Program-made: the position numbers and the translations under genes
Notes under the pieces: model-generated
Told to the model about the DNA's origin: nothing
What the model saw: the letters and a program-made list of their open reading frames with translations, nothing else
Database searches by the model: none
Assembly (NCBI GenBank): GCA_018814045.1
Contig: JAHJAR010000183.1
Span: forward strand, 1-42,963
DNA length: 42,963 nucleotides
DNA from: Planctomycetota bacterium
Lineage (GTDB): Bacteria > Planctomycetota > Phycisphaerae > UBA1845 > Fen-1342
Direction of reading: 5' to 3'
In this document: piece after piece, positions 1 through 8,594 of the stretch
Layout of the letters: each line of letters begins with the position of its first letter
How positions within the stretch are numbered: position 1 is the stretch's first letter

Positions 1-66
1 AGTCGTTCGAACAGCCGACCGCAGCCCGCACCCACGCCCGTTAGTCCAGCATGCGCGGGCGCGCTG

Positions 67-1407
67 TCACAACCCTCGTGAGAAGTGCGCGTTCGGGCGG
101 GCATCCACTTGCTCATAGACGCGCAGCGTTCGCGCCACCATTTCGTCCGCCGTGCTGACGTTCGCTACCGTTGGGGGTAGCTCACCCGCGCGCCAGGCGG
201 CCAGCCGGTCGGCCAGGCTGGAAGCTGAATTCAAGTCGAAAAGGTGCTGCGCGCTCGGTAGCATCTCGGCGATCCCGCCCACACGACTGGCCAGAACCGG
301 CACTCCGACCGCCTGTGCTTCCAACACGATAATCGGCAGATTCTCCGGCCACAGGCTGGGCACGACCAACACATCGAGCCCGGCGAGGAACTCCGGCATG
401 TCCTCCGAGTGAACCCGACCGCAGAAATCCACGCTGAGACCGCGGGCCAACGCCCGCAGCCGAGCCGCGTAGGCCGCATCGTCACCACCGCCCGCGATGC
501 GCACGCGCGTGGAAGACCACCCCAGATGGTGGAGCGCCTCGAGCAGCAAGTGTACCCCCTTGTGCTCGGCCAGGGCCCCGGCATAGCCGAGGGTCACGTC
601 ACGCCGATTGCGTGCGCTCGCGGCCGTGCCATCTGCGCCAGCGCTGGTGCGCGGCGCGGTGCCACGGTTGAACCAGTGCGGTTCGAGGCCATAGGGAATC
701 TGGTAGCTGCGCGGCCCATCAGCGGGCAAACCAAGCAAGTCGCGCCCCGTGCTCGAGGCAAAGATCACGGCCTGAACAGCGTGCAACGCAGCGCGCAGAA
801 ACGCGCGCCGGCGTTTCCAGTGGCCCACCTCGCGCGCCGGCAAGCCTCTCATCATCGCCCGCAGAAACGTGAGCGTGGGCAATGCGGCGGCGCGCAGCGC
901 CGGCGTGCGAGCAAGGAAACGCAAGGCGCGCCGCGGATGGCCCGCCGCGACACACGTTACACACTCGCGCCAGGATACTTGCCCGTCGCAAATCCCGCCG
1001 CGGTGGTGCTGGAGCGTGTGTTTGGGGCACAGCCACCAGTAGTCCATCACGGTGACTGCCACGGGAATGCCGAGCGCGCCGGCCGCGGGGATGATGCCGG
1101 CGCCGATGTGCCCGGCGTTGGTCAGGTGCACGATGTCGGGACGCAGATGACGAAGGAGCGTCTCCAGTTCCGCGGTAGGCACGCCTTGCACCGCCATGCG
1201 TCCATAGGTTGGGTAGGCCAGCACGCGCGGCTCGTCCGTCACGACCTCGCCGAGCGCGAGCCGCGGACCACGTCGCTCGGGGTCTCCGGCGAGGTAGACC
1301 AGCTCGTGCCCGCGCGCCTGGAGCCCGCGTCCCAGGATTGCGAGGTAGCGCTCCGTGCCCTGTCCATACCCGCGGCCGAACTGCATAGTGGCGTACAGCA
1401 CCTTCAC
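67..1407 (-). CDS. GT4-family glycosyltransferase
   Basis: Predicted cytoplasmic, retaining glycosyltransferase of 446 aa with a GT-B fold. It would transfer a sugar from a nucleotide-activated donor in exopolysaccharide, O-antigen or glycolipid synthesis; the acceptor cannot be told. The N-terminal half starts with a Rossmann-type strand and a glycine-rich turn (FGRGYGQGTERYL). The C-terminal half has the GT4 donor-site signature: GYAGALAEHKGV, then PENLPIIVLEAQAVGVPVLA with the paired Glu of the EX7E motif, then GGIAEML. I chose the GTG at 1407 because AGAGGAAG lies about 10 nt upstream and translation then begins at the first beta-strand (VKVLYATMQ). A longer frame to 1509 adds only low-complexity residues. 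It diverges from the membrane glycosyltransferase at 1688, so the two may serve one surface-glycan pathway (inference). Confidence 0.88.
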   Translation of the reverse strand: MKVLYATMQFGRGYGQGTERYLAILGRGLQARGHELVYLAGDPERRGPRLALGEVVTDEPRVLAYPTYGRMAVQGVPTAELETLLRHLRPDIVHLTNAGHIGAGIIPAAGALGIPVAVTVMDYWWLCPKHTLQHHRGGICDGQVSWRECVTCVAAGHPRRALRFLARTPALRAAALPTLTFLRAMMRGLPAREVGHWKRRRAFLRAALHAVQAVIFASSTGRDLLGLPADGPRSYQIPYGLEPHWFNRGTAPRTSAGADGTAASARNRRDVTLGYAGALAEHKGVHLLLEALHHLGWSSTRVRIAGGGDDAAYAARLRALARGLSVDFCGRVHSEDMPEFLAGLDVLVVPSLWPENLPIIVLEAQAVGVPVLASRVGGIAEMLPSAQHLFDLNSASSLADRLAAWRAGELPPTVANVSTADEMVARTLRVYEQVDARPNAHFSRGL

Positions 1408-1542
1408 TTTGAGCGGCTTCCTCTGCTGGCTGGGTGCACAGACCGGCGCGGGCGGGCCTGTCCTTGGCATCGGATCTTTGCAGCCGGGGATTATACCGCA
1501 GGTGCGCATGCCGCCGGTGGGAATCGCGCGCGGCGGTCGTGT

Positions 1543-1571
1543 TTGCCGGCATCATGCCAGGCAGCTATGCT
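1543..1571 (+). promoter_or_regulatory. Possible sigma70-type promoter
   Basis: TTGCCG (-35, 1543-1548) and TATGCT (-10, 1566-1571) are separated by 17 nt, in the divergent spacer between the two glycosyltransferase genes. A transcript would start near 1578, giving a leader of about 110 nt before the GTG at 1688. The match is modest and found by eye. Confidence 0.28.
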
Positions 1572-1687
1572 GTTTGGTGCATCAACGAGCCGGCAGCGTT
1601 GCCGATTTCGCCACAGGCAGATGCGTTCACGCGCGCCGCCCGACTTGGCTCGGCACCCGCCCTGCTGAGAGTTTCTGCGAGGACAGT

Positions 1688-3313
1688 GTGTCCGCCGGGG
1701 AATCAGAGAACGTCACCGAGGTTCGATCAGCGGCCGACTCTGCCACAGCGGGTCGAGTGCGTCGCATCGTGCTGTGGGCGGCTCTGATTCTGGCGGTGGC
1801 CGGGGTGTGGCGGGGGATCCTGGCGGCCGCGATGCCCTGCATGTCGCGTGACGCGGTGCTCTATTGCTGGTACGCCCGCGACCTGGGAAACGAAGGGCTG
1901 GGGTTGCTAAAGGCCGGTGAATACCAACAGCACCCGCTGTTTCCGCTGACCATTCTCGGCGTCCAGCGGACGCTGCGCGCCCTGGGCGCCGCCGACTCAC
2001 CCGCCACGTGGCAGGCCAGCGGACAGGCTGTCGTCTGGCTGGCCGGGATGCTCCTGGTCCTTGCCGCGGCTTTGTTGACGATGCGCATCGTATGCGTCAT
2101 GGAACTGCCGGTGTGCCCGGGGCGCAGCGCGCTGCTCGCGCTCGCGCTGGCCGCCGTGCTTCCTCTGAACACCTGGCTGTCCGCCGACGTCATGTCGGAC
2201 CAACTGCATGCGCTGTTGTACTTGTTGGCGGTCGCGCTGCTGCTGTCGCTCGGCAGTTGGCGCGTGGCGCTGGTCTGCGGGTTGGTCAGCGGCCTGGCCT
2301 ACCTGACGCGTCCCGAAGGGGTGGTCGTGTGCGTGGCGGGCGTCGCAGTACTGCTCGCCCAAGTGCGGACGCTGCGCTGGCGCACCGTAGCGGTGCGCAC
2401 GCTGGCGTTGCTGGTCGGGTTCGCTGCCTGTGCCACGCCCTACATCGCCGCGACCGGCCAGCTCTCCCCGAAAGTGGACAAGGAGACGCTGGGAGATTTC
2501 CAGGCCGCAGTGGGCTTCCCCCCTGCGCCGTCAACGGACGCTGGCGAGACTGCCCAGGCCGCGTTGAACCGGCTCGATCTCCCCTGGTATGGGCTGGTCC
2601 CCTTCGTGCTCTACACGACGTTTCGGGCCGGACGGATCGTCGTGCCGCTGCTGGCGCTGCCTCCTTTGCTACACCTGCGTCGGCGTCTCGCGCGACCGCC
2701 ACTGCTGGGGCTGTCGATCTGTCTGGCCGCGCACCTGTCGCTGGCGACGTTCCTGCTCGGACATCACGGTTATCTCCAACCGCGGCACACGCTCGTGGCT
2801 GTACTGCTGTTGCTCCCGTTCGCGGCGATATTCTTGGCTCACCTGCTCAGCGATCTGTCGGCCAGTGGCCGCCGGACTTTGGGGAGTGTCATCATCGGAC
2901 TGTGCTTGCTACCGCTGATGCTGTATTCGTTACGCATTCCCAACGCAGCAGACAGATTCATCCCCGCCGCCGTCGCCTGGTTACGCCAGCACGACCCCCA
3001 AATCGACGGGAAGCTGCTCGTGGGCGGGGCCAGTCAACGGCGAATCGCCTTCTATGTCGGCTTACGCATGCAGCCCTGGCCCGAGAACGAGCCCACGCTG
3101 GAGCGCCGCTTTGCCGAGCTGCGCCGGCACATCGTCGGCTCCCGTCCGGACTACTTCGCGATCGAGACTGGGCCCGGCGACGAATGCCAGGGGAACGATG
3201 AGTTGCTCGTGCAGCTTCAGGCGGACGACGAGATCACCGGTCATTTGGTGGAAACGCACGTGCACCACGCGCGCGGCGACACCGCTCTGCATGTTTGGGA
3301 GTTCGCGTGGTAG
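1688..3313 (+). CDS. GT-C (ArnT/PMT-like) membrane glycosyltransferase
   Basis: Polytopic inner-membrane protein of about 541 aa, with roughly 11 hydrophobic segments followed by a soluble C-terminal stretch of about 110 residues. The layout is that of GT39/GT83-like enzymes, which use lipid-linked sugars on the outer face of the membrane. After the first membrane segment, the loop MSRDAVLYCWYARDLGNEG carries the acidic residue expected in the catalytic first loop, followed by QQHPLFPL as in ArnT-type proteins. Donor and acceptor are unknown. The start is uncertain: an in-frame ATG at 1355 would overlap the divergent GT4 gene, whereas GTG 1688 has AGGA four bases upstream and places about 20 residues before the first helix. 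Its neighbour is the divergent GT4 enzyme. Confidence 0.75.
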   Translation: MSAGESENVTEVRSAADSATAGRVRRIVLWAALILAVAGVWRGILAAAMPCMSRDAVLYCWYARDLGNEGLGLLKAGEYQQHPLFPLTILGVQRTLRALGAADSPATWQASGQAVVWLAGMLLVLAAALLTMRIVCVMELPVCPGRSALLALALAAVLPLNTWLSADVMSDQLHALLYLLAVALLLSLGSWRVALVCGLVSGLAYLTRPEGVVVCVAGVAVLLAQVRTLRWRTVAVRTLALLVGFAACATPYIAATGQLSPKVDKETLGDFQAAVGFPPAPSTDAGETAQAALNRLDLPWYGLVPFVLYTTFRAGRIVVPLLALPPLLHLRRRLARPPLLGLSICLAAHLSLATFLLGHHGYLQPRHTLVAVLLLLPFAAIFLAHLLSDLSASGRRTLGSVIIGLCLLPLMLYSLRIPNAADRFIPAAVAWLRQHDPQIDGKLLVGGASQRRIAFYVGLRMQPWPENEPTLERRFAELRRHIVGSRPDYFAIETGPGDECQGNDELLVQLQADDEITGHLVETHVHHARGDTALHVWEFAW

Positions 3314-3395
3314 CTGCGCGGCCCATTTCTGTGCGTGGACTGAGGAATGGCGGCGTTTCGTCCTTCCACAACTGCACGTGACGCGCAGTCGAGAT

Positions 3396-3701
3396 TCAAC
3401 CGCCGTCGATGTCCAGGGTATCTGGCTGCACGGGCGGTTGTGGAATGGTGAAAGAAAACTCCGCCCAGCTCCCCGGCTCCGAAGTGGCCCAAATCTTGCC
3501 GCCGTAAGCACGCACGATGCGCCAAGACGTGTACAGCCCGATGCCGGTTCCCTTCTGCTGTGGCAATTCCGGCGACTGCACGCGCGAGAATTTGCGGAAC
3601 AACCGCCACCGCTGCTCAGCGGGGAAGCCCGGCCCGGTGTTGCGGACCACTACGGACAGGCCGTCGTCGGCCCTCGTCACCGTCAGGTTGATCTCGCCCG
3701 C
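3396..3701 (-). pseudogene. Histidine kinase C-terminal fragment (HATPase part)
   Basis: About 101 codons of a sensor histidine kinase ATP-binding domain. Visible are the G1 box (VVVRNTGPGFP), an F box (LFRKFSR) and the G2 box (KGTGIGLYTSWRIV), then AEFSFTIP and a normal stop at 3396. Homology begins at EAGEINLTV, near 3700. The N box, the dimerisation/His domain and any sensor domain are absent. Upstream on this strand the frame stays open by chance to 4586, but it is antisense to the RHS fragment and the VCBS gene and has no kinase character. No plausible start codon serves the fragment, so I treat it as a remnant. It directly abuts the RHS fragment. Confidence 0.75.
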
Positions 3702-3704
3702 TTC

Positions 3705-4130
3705 GTGCACGACGGCCTGGGCCGGCTGATCTGCAAGGAGACACTCTCCGACCCGCTCTGGGAACTGTGGCGGACCGACGACCATTACTACGACGGCGTC
3801 CGCCGCATTCAGCAGCAGACCTACGAGCCGCCCGAGATCATCGGCGGGGGCGGGCTGGACAGCTTCCTCGATGGCGGGGGGTTCCTCGACGGCCGCTCCG
3901 CCGAGTATTTCGAGCGCGAGTACATCTACGGCCCCGACTACGTCGACGAGTTCGTGCTCCAGACCGACCGCGACGGCGACGCCGTCTACATGCTCCAGGA
4001 CGCGAACTACAACGTCGTCGCCACGCTCGACGACGCGGGAGCGGTTCTGAAGCAGTGGCAGTACGAGCCCTACGGCGAGGTCACGGTGGTCAACAAGATC
4101 GCGACGGCCCCGCCGCGGAACGACGTCACT
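3705..4130 (+). pseudogene. RHS/YD-repeat protein internal fragment
   Basis: An open stretch of about 140 codons reads as the conserved region just before the core end of an RHS-repeat protein. It begins HDGLGRLICKE, then has HYYDGVRRIQQQTYEP, a Gly/Asp-rich insert, YIYGPDYVDEFVLQTD, and YNVVATLDDAG followed by QYEPYGEVTVV. RHS proteins are large surface or secreted shells. Here there is no start, no signal peptide, no N-terminal repeats and no C-terminal core boundary or toxin tip. Both ends are abrupt: the left touches the histidine-kinase fragment at about 3701-3711 and the right ends at about 4126-4131, inside the last codons of the VCBS gene. It is either a recombination remnant or a sign of a chimeric assembly. 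Confidence 0.75.
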
Positions 4131-5772
4131 CGGCCAGGCAATCGCAATCGAGATCGTCGATACAGATTTGCAGGTCAGCGTGGTCGACGCAGCCATCCTT
4201 GTTGAGGTCAGCATCCGGGTTGTAGCGCGGCTCGCCCTGACAACTGCGATTGGACGCGAGCACGACCTGGATATCCACGATGTCGGTGTGACCATCACGG
4301 CTGGCGTCGCCAACGCAACTGTTCCGCCAGACCGCGATGCGCAGTTGCTCCTCTCCGCTGCCGATCGCACCGCACCCCACCAAATCCAGGGAACGGCCGA
4401 AGCCAGCGACCACCTCGGGGAGCGTGCTCCCATACAAGTCGGCGACCGCCAGACTCCGCGGACGCAGAATCTCGTTGTCTGGGTTGTTCCAGAAATTGGC
4501 GGTGACCAGGGGCGTTGGATCGATCCGTGACCACAAACGCCCCATCTTGTAGCTGCGGGTAACCTCGATCTGGTCGAGATCCGCACACTCCCCCAGCATC
4601 TGCTTGGTCACCAAATCCACATCCCCGTCACCATCAATATCGATGATGGCGGCGGTCATTCCGCGGTTGGGCGACAGCCCGGCATAGCCGGTCACGACGG
4701 CCACGCGCTCGAATTGAACAGCGCTGCCCGGGCCGTGCTCCCAGTATTCCATCGCCGTCCCCTTGATGTCGGTCACGATCACGCCCGGCAGGCGGTTCGG
4801 GTTGGCTGGGGCCGCGACCACATCGGAGCACACGAAGCCCGGAAACTCGTTATGCACAGAGAACAGCCCGCTCTGCTCGTCGAGGCCATACCAGAACGTC
4901 AAGAGCGGATCCTGCTCATAGGTGTCGTGCTGGGTGCCGCTGAAGCACAGGTCAGGCCGCTGATCACCATTGAAATCTGCGATCGCCAGACCGCGTGTCC
5001 AACGCGTCGGGCCCACTCCGCCACAACCTTCCCAGTAAACGCGCTGCATACCAGCCACGTCACTACTCGTGGTCCAGAAGTGAATCACGCAATTCTGGAT
5101 GTGCTGGATCGGATCGGCGATGTAGACCAATTCGTCCCGCCCGTCACCGTTGAAGTCCGCCGCGCACACTTCCGGCGGCGTCAGGAAGCTGCCGGTGCTA
5201 TTGAAGCCAAACGGGAATCTCAGGTGCTGATCGAACACTCCGCCGCCGAGGTTTTCGATAAGCCAGAGTTCGTCCCCGAAGAAGCCCGTCACGGCCAGAT
5301 CAGCATCGCCGTCTCCGTCAAAGTCCCCGACTCCGATATCCGCGGTGCCGTTGCGAAAAACGGACAGCGCCTCCAGGTATGGGTTCAGCACGAACAGGTC
5401 CAGGTCTGCCGCGCGCACGAAATCGGCCGTCCCCGTGCCGAGGTAGATCGTCACCATCCGCTGGTTCAGCGCCGCACTCTGGCCATCTGTCACGTACCAC
5501 GCCACTGCGATGTCGTTGCGGCCATCGCCGCTGAAGTCGGCCACGGCCACGTCGCTGATGCCCGCGTCCGCAGCGCCAACGCTCACCGCGGCCACGTCGA
5601 TCCTGTCTGGTTCGCCGCGTAGCAGCAAGGGCGCGCGTATGGTGGTTCCAGGCAGCGGAAGTTCGTTTGCCGCGCCCTGCGCAAGCTCTTGTGCGCGGAC
5701 TGGCACGTTCACCACCAGCAATAGCCAGAGCCCACAAACACCGAGTCGCAGTACGAAGCCCTTGCCAGCCAT
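4126..5772 (-). CDS. FG-GAP/VCBS-repeat exported protein with dockerin-like end
   Basis: Exported protein of 548 aa. The signal peptide follows the ATG at 5772 (MAGKGFVLRLGVCGLWLLLV, then a VRAQ cleavage region). The mature part is a run of beta-propeller-type Ca-binding repeats: VADFSGDGRNDIAVAWY, VGDFDGDGDADLAVTG, AADFNGDGRDELVYI, IADFNGDQRPDLCFSG, IIDIDGDGDVDLVT and a weaker VADLYGS. The C-terminus has two EF-hand-like loops (GDASRDGHTDIVDIQVVL and NPDADLNKDGCVDHADLQ) as in type I dockerin modules. Dockerin-like ends are common on planctomycete exported proteins without a known cohesin partner. A longer frame to 5814 would add 14 residues before the signal peptide. The stop codon lies at the RHS junction, so the last few residues may not be native. 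It follows the PEP-CTERM gene by 83 nt, probably co-transcribed. Confidence 0.85.
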   Translation of the reverse strand: MAGKGFVLRLGVCGLWLLLVVNVPVRAQELAQGAANELPLPGTTIRAPLLLRGEPDRIDVAAVSVGAADAGISDVAVADFSGDGRNDIAVAWYVTDGQSAALNQRMVTIYLGTGTADFVRAADLDLFVLNPYLEALSVFRNGTADIGVGDFDGDGDADLAVTGFFGDELWLIENLGGGVFDQHLRFPFGFNSTGSFLTPPEVCAADFNGDGRDELVYIADPIQHIQNCVIHFWTTSSDVAGMQRVYWEGCGGVGPTRWTRGLAIADFNGDQRPDLCFSGTQHDTYEQDPLLTFWYGLDEQSGLFSVHNEFPGFVCSDVVAAPANPNRLPGVIVTDIKGTAMEYWEHGPGSAVQFERVAVVTGYAGLSPNRGMTAAIIDIDGDGDVDLVTKQMLGECADLDQIEVTRSYKMGRLWSRIDPTPLVTANFWNNPDNEILRPRSLAVADLYGSTLPEVVAGFGRSLDLVGCGAIGSGEEQLRIAVWRNSCVGDASRDGHTDIVDIQVVLASNRSCQGEPRYNPDADLNKDGCVDHADLQICIDDLDCDCLAE

Positions 5773-5855
5773 ATCTCTTTCGCCCGCCACGCCCCAAAAA
5801 GAAAAAGGGGCCAACCGAAATCAGTCGACCCCTGGACTACTCGCGCTCACTTCCG

Positions 5856-6617
5856 TCATCGCCGACGCATACGCCGCCCCACAAACCCACTAACCAAGAG
5901 CATCAGCAAGCCACTGGCTGGCTCGGGCACCGCCCCATACGAGCTAGTCGCCCGCACTTCATCCGACGCTGTCAGTTTGAACGCCAGTTTGGCATTCATG
6001 TCATCAACAGCGACCCCATAAGGACGATAGCCGACCTTCGGATCGCTCTCGCTACCGGTTGCCACGCTGCCGTCGTCGGCGGTGACCAGCCCGACCAGAG
6101 TCGTGAAATCGGCCGCGCCGCCGTTGTACTGCGCCCGAAAAATGCCCGTCCCCGGCGGGTCGCCGTACACGATCGCCGTACCCCCCACGCCCTCGGTTTC
6201 CGTCAACTCGATCGCAGCCCGCGCCATCCCTTCCGCTTCCGCGCCGGACATCGTGGGAAACGACAGCAGCGGCGTGACGACGCTGAAGTCGGTGGCGCTA
6301 TCGCCGGCCCGCACTCCGATGTCCAGTTGAATCTCCCGCATCGCGGCAGAGATCGTCACATCACCACTGAGCAGCGTGCCCAGCAGCGTTGTGCCGTCAC
6401 CCGCGAAGACCGGAATCGGTGCCGGCAGACTCCAACTCCAGTCCGGCCCGCTCCACTGGCCATCGCCCAGGTTGATTGTGAGCGATCCACTCCCACTGCT
6501 GTTCGCGGCCTGGATGGTAAGTGCGCCGGTGATATCGGCGCCGGCCGGCAACACCCCCCATCCGCCTACGACGAGCGTGAACAGCACCAAGCCAAGATGC
6601 AGATGTTTCTGCGTCAT
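5856..6617 (-). CDS. PEP-CTERM exported protein, paralogue 1
   Basis: A 253-aa exported protein of unknown function. The signal peptide is MTQKHLHLGLVLFTLVVGG and ends near PAGA. The C-terminus is a PEP-CTERM sorting tail: VPEP, a hydrophobic helix (GLLMLLVSGFVG) and a basic end (RRMRRR). Such tails are recognised by an exosortase, which is not in this window. The middle shares a pattern with the genes at 6673 and 7806: LTIQAANSSGSGSL after the signal, FPTMSGAEA, AQYNG, and FKLTASDE just before the tail. The start at 6617 is chosen because the signal peptide begins there; upstream residues in the longer frame to 6692 look random. The ribosome-binding site is weak. It is third in a same-strand series of three paralogues. 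Confidence 0.85.
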   Translation of the reverse strand: MTQKHLHLGLVLFTLVVGGWGVLPAGADITGALTIQAANSSGSGSLTINLGDGQWSGPDWSWSLPAPIPVFAGDGTTLLGTLLSGDVTISAAMREIQLDIGVRAGDSATDFSVVTPLLSFPTMSGAEAEGMARAAIELTETEGVGGTAIVYGDPPGTGIFRAQYNGGAADFTTLVGLVTADDGSVATGSESDPKVGYRPYGVAVDDMNAKLAFKLTASDEVRATSSYGAVPEPASGLLMLLVSGFVGRRMRRR

Positions 6618-6672
6618 ACCGGCACCGCTGCCCCTACTTGCGCGACCCCACGCGTGGTTCGCGCTCCTTCGT

Positions 6673-7419
6673 CTAACGTCGCCGCACCGCACAGAACAGT
6701 CCCAACACCAGGAGCGCCAGTTGCGCGGGCTCCGGTGTAATCACGTACACGCTGGTGCCACTGGCCGAGTCGTTGGCGGTTAGACTGAAATCGAGTTGCA
6801 TGCTCATATTGCTGACCGGCACACCGATCGGCACGAAGCCACCGGTGTTCCCGTTGGCAGTCTCGCTCCCGTACGCGTCGGGCTCCTCGACCAGGTCGAT
6901 GAACTGCGCGAACGTCGTGCCACCCGGAACGTACCCGTTGTACTGCGTTTGAAACGCATACCCACCCGCACCGGTTCCGGTCAGCGCGGCGTCGTCCCCG
7001 TCAACCTCCGTAAGCGTGACGCCGATGCTGGCCACGCCTTCGGGTGTGTTGAGCGTCGGGAAGTTGAGCAAGGCCGGCGTGATCACAAAATGCGTGTCCG
7101 TCGTCCCAGCCGTAACGCCAAACGTGAGGGCGATTTGCGGGTCTTCCTTCATGCTCAGGAGGGCGCTTTCCAGAAAAGCCACCTGCGTGCTTCCATCCTT
7201 GATCGGGATGCCGCTGCCACTCCAGCTATACGTCTGCGTCCCAGCATCGTAGTCCACGTCCGACGTCAGGACTTCGTACGTCCCGGTTCCGGAGTCATTG
7301 CTGGCCTGGATGCTAAAGAAAACCGGCGATACATCCGCGTTCGCCGCGCCCAGACACGTCACTAAGACCACCAGCGCAAACAGCGCTGCTTTGGCGAGCG
7401 AAGAACGTCCTATGTCCAT
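6673..7419 (-). CDS. PEP-CTERM exported protein, paralogue 2
   Basis: A 248-aa protein with a signal peptide (start MDIGRSSLAKAALFALVVLV, cleavage near AANA) and a C-terminal sorting tail made of TPEP, a hydrophobic helix (LALLVLGLFCAV) and RRR. The core repeats the family pattern: VFFSIQASNDSGTGTY, ALLNFPTLNTPEGVAS, FQTQYNGYVPGGTT and FSLTANDSASGTSVYVITPE. Function is unknown; Ser/Thr/Gly-rich beta structure suggests a surface or matrix protein (inference). ATG 7419 has GGAGG eight bases upstream. A GTG at 7440 with AGGAG nine bases upstream is an alternative that would lengthen the N-region by seven residues. It lies 55 bp from the next paralogue. Confidence 0.85.
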   Translation of the reverse strand: MDIGRSSLAKAALFALVVLVTCLGAANADVSPVFFSIQASNDSGTGTYEVLTSDVDYDAGTQTYSWSGSGIPIKDGSTQVAFLESALLSMKEDPQIALTFGVTAGTTDTHFVITPALLNFPTLNTPEGVASIGVTLTEVDGDDAALTGTGAGGYAFQTQYNGYVPGGTTFAQFIDLVEEPDAYGSETANGNTGGFVPIGVPVSNMSMQLDFSLTANDSASGTSVYVITPEPAQLALLVLGLFCAVRRR

Positions 7420-7805
7420 GAGTTGCGCCTCCCTCCACACGGGTCTAGACTCCTCCGACCAAACCGCGCCGCACTAGCGAGAGCCCCGCCAGCGCCGCGC
7501 GCCCGGCCCTGTCGGCGCTGCCGCACCGCTGATACTCCTCCTGCACCCGCGGTCGCGCAGCGCCGACAGAAGCCGAACTGAGTTCGGGTCTGGCTCAAGC
7601 GAGGCATACGGCTTACGCTTCCAAACCCTCGCCACGGGCACTTCTACCCGCGACTCGTTACGGCCAGTGCGCCAAAAACCAGCACACCCACACCAACCGC
7701 ACGGGGGCCGACCTCCTCCGACCGGCCCCCAAGGGCGGGCTCACACACTGTGTGCCCGGCGAACCACGCCCCAGAATACGATTCCTGCTGCTCGTTGGGC
7801 CGGGA
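7420..7805. other. Intergenic spacer with GC-rich hairpin
   Basis: 386 nt between two PEP-CTERM genes of the same strand. Short open frames here show no recognisable protein. The clearest structure is a hairpin at 7703-7730: an 8-bp perfect stem (GGGGGCCG with CGGCCCCC) around a 12-nt loop, about 75 nt past the stop of the upstream gene (7806). No T-run follows on either strand, so it may be an mRNA-stabilising or attenuating structure rather than a classic terminator. No convincing promoter was seen for the gene at 7419. Confidence 0.4.
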
Positions 7806-8594
7806 CTAGCGGCGCCGACCAGCGACCAACACACCCAGCGCCAACAGCGCCAGGCTGCCCGGCTCGGGAGTGACGACGAATGTGGTCGTCCCACTGGCCA
7901 GGTCGTTCGCCGTCAGTCCGAATTTGATCAGCGAGCTGATGTCATCCACCGGGTCACCGATGGGGTTAGTGCCAACCTCGGGCACATCAATGCTGACGCT
8001 GTTCGTCCCGTACGGCATGGTGGTCTTGACCTCGTCGATCACGTCGGCATAGGTCGTGCCCAGCAGCATCGCGGCCCAACCATTGTACTGAGCGACGAAG
8101 GCGCCGTTCTGCGGTCCCAGTCCCGACAGCGTCACACCCGTGCCGTTCAGATCGGTCACGGAGAACGCCGCACTGGCCACCGCCTCAGCGCTCGTGATGG
8201 TCGGGAAACTGAGCAGGGCCGACGCGATCGTGAAGGTCGTGTCGACCGCCCCCGCCTGGACCGAGAAGTTGAGGTTGACCTGCGGATCATTCACGTAGGT
8301 CAGATTCATCGACTTGACGGTGCCCAGCACCTGGTCGGGCTGGCCATCGACGACGATGTCCACCGGGCGGGCCAGGTACATCTGGAACCAGTCCCACTGA
8401 CCTCCATACCCCTTGTGTCCAGAGAACCACGCATCGCGCGGTCCCAAATTCAGGACCCCGTTCCCGGAGGAGCTGCTCGCCTCGAAGCGAATGAGCCCAC
8501 CTTCCAGGTCAGCCTTGGCCACTGGCACCGCGAGAAGAACAACCACGGCTGATACCAGGAACCCCACCTTGACTACACATTTCGCCTTGGACAT
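7806..8594 (-). CDS. PEP-CTERM exported protein, paralogue 3
   Basis: A 262-aa exported protein, first of the three paralogues in transcription order. It has a signal peptide (MSKAKCVVKVGFLVSAVVVL, cleavage near AKA) and a PEP-CTERM tail (TPEP, then LALLALGVLVA, then GRRR). Family landmarks are IRFEASSSSGNGVLNLG, ALLSFPTITSAEAVAS, VAQYNGWAAMLLGTT and FGLTANDLASGTTTFVVTPE. The ATG has AGGAGG ten bases upstream. A strong promoter candidate lies about 50 bp upstream (8643-8671), so it probably leads the unit 8594 to 4126, though the long spacer at 7420-7805 could separate two units. Biochemical role unknown. Confidence 0.87.
   Translation of the reverse strand: MSKAKCVVKVGFLVSAVVVLLAVPVAKADLEGGLIRFEASSSSGNGVLNLGPRDAWFSGHKGYGGQWDWFQMYLARPVDIVVDGQPDQVLGTVKSMNLTYVNDPQVNLNFSVQAGAVDTTFTIASALLSFPTITSAEAVASAAFSVTDLNGTGVTLSGLGPQNGAFVAQYNGWAAMLLGTTYADVIDEVKTTMPYGTNSVSIDVPEVGTNPIGDPVDDISSLIKFGLTANDLASGTTTFVVTPEPGSLALLALGVLVAGRRR

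Noticed and set aside
1..66. tRNA-like TTCGAA near the window start
   Set aside because: The bases around it do not form the T-arm or acceptor stem of a tRNA.
409..1668. Long plus-strand open frame of about 419 codons
   Set aside because: It is antisense to the GT4 gene, rich in Arg, Gln and His, and has no recognisable motif; a high-GC shadow frame.
3705..4586. Extension of the kinase frame upstream on the minus strand, suggesting a complete kinase of 396 aa
   Set aside because: The extra residues are antisense to RHS and VCBS coding sequence and show no HisKA, PAS or membrane features.
7703..7730. Classic rho-independent terminator
   Set aside because: The stem is strong but no T-run follows on either strand, so I record only a hairpin.
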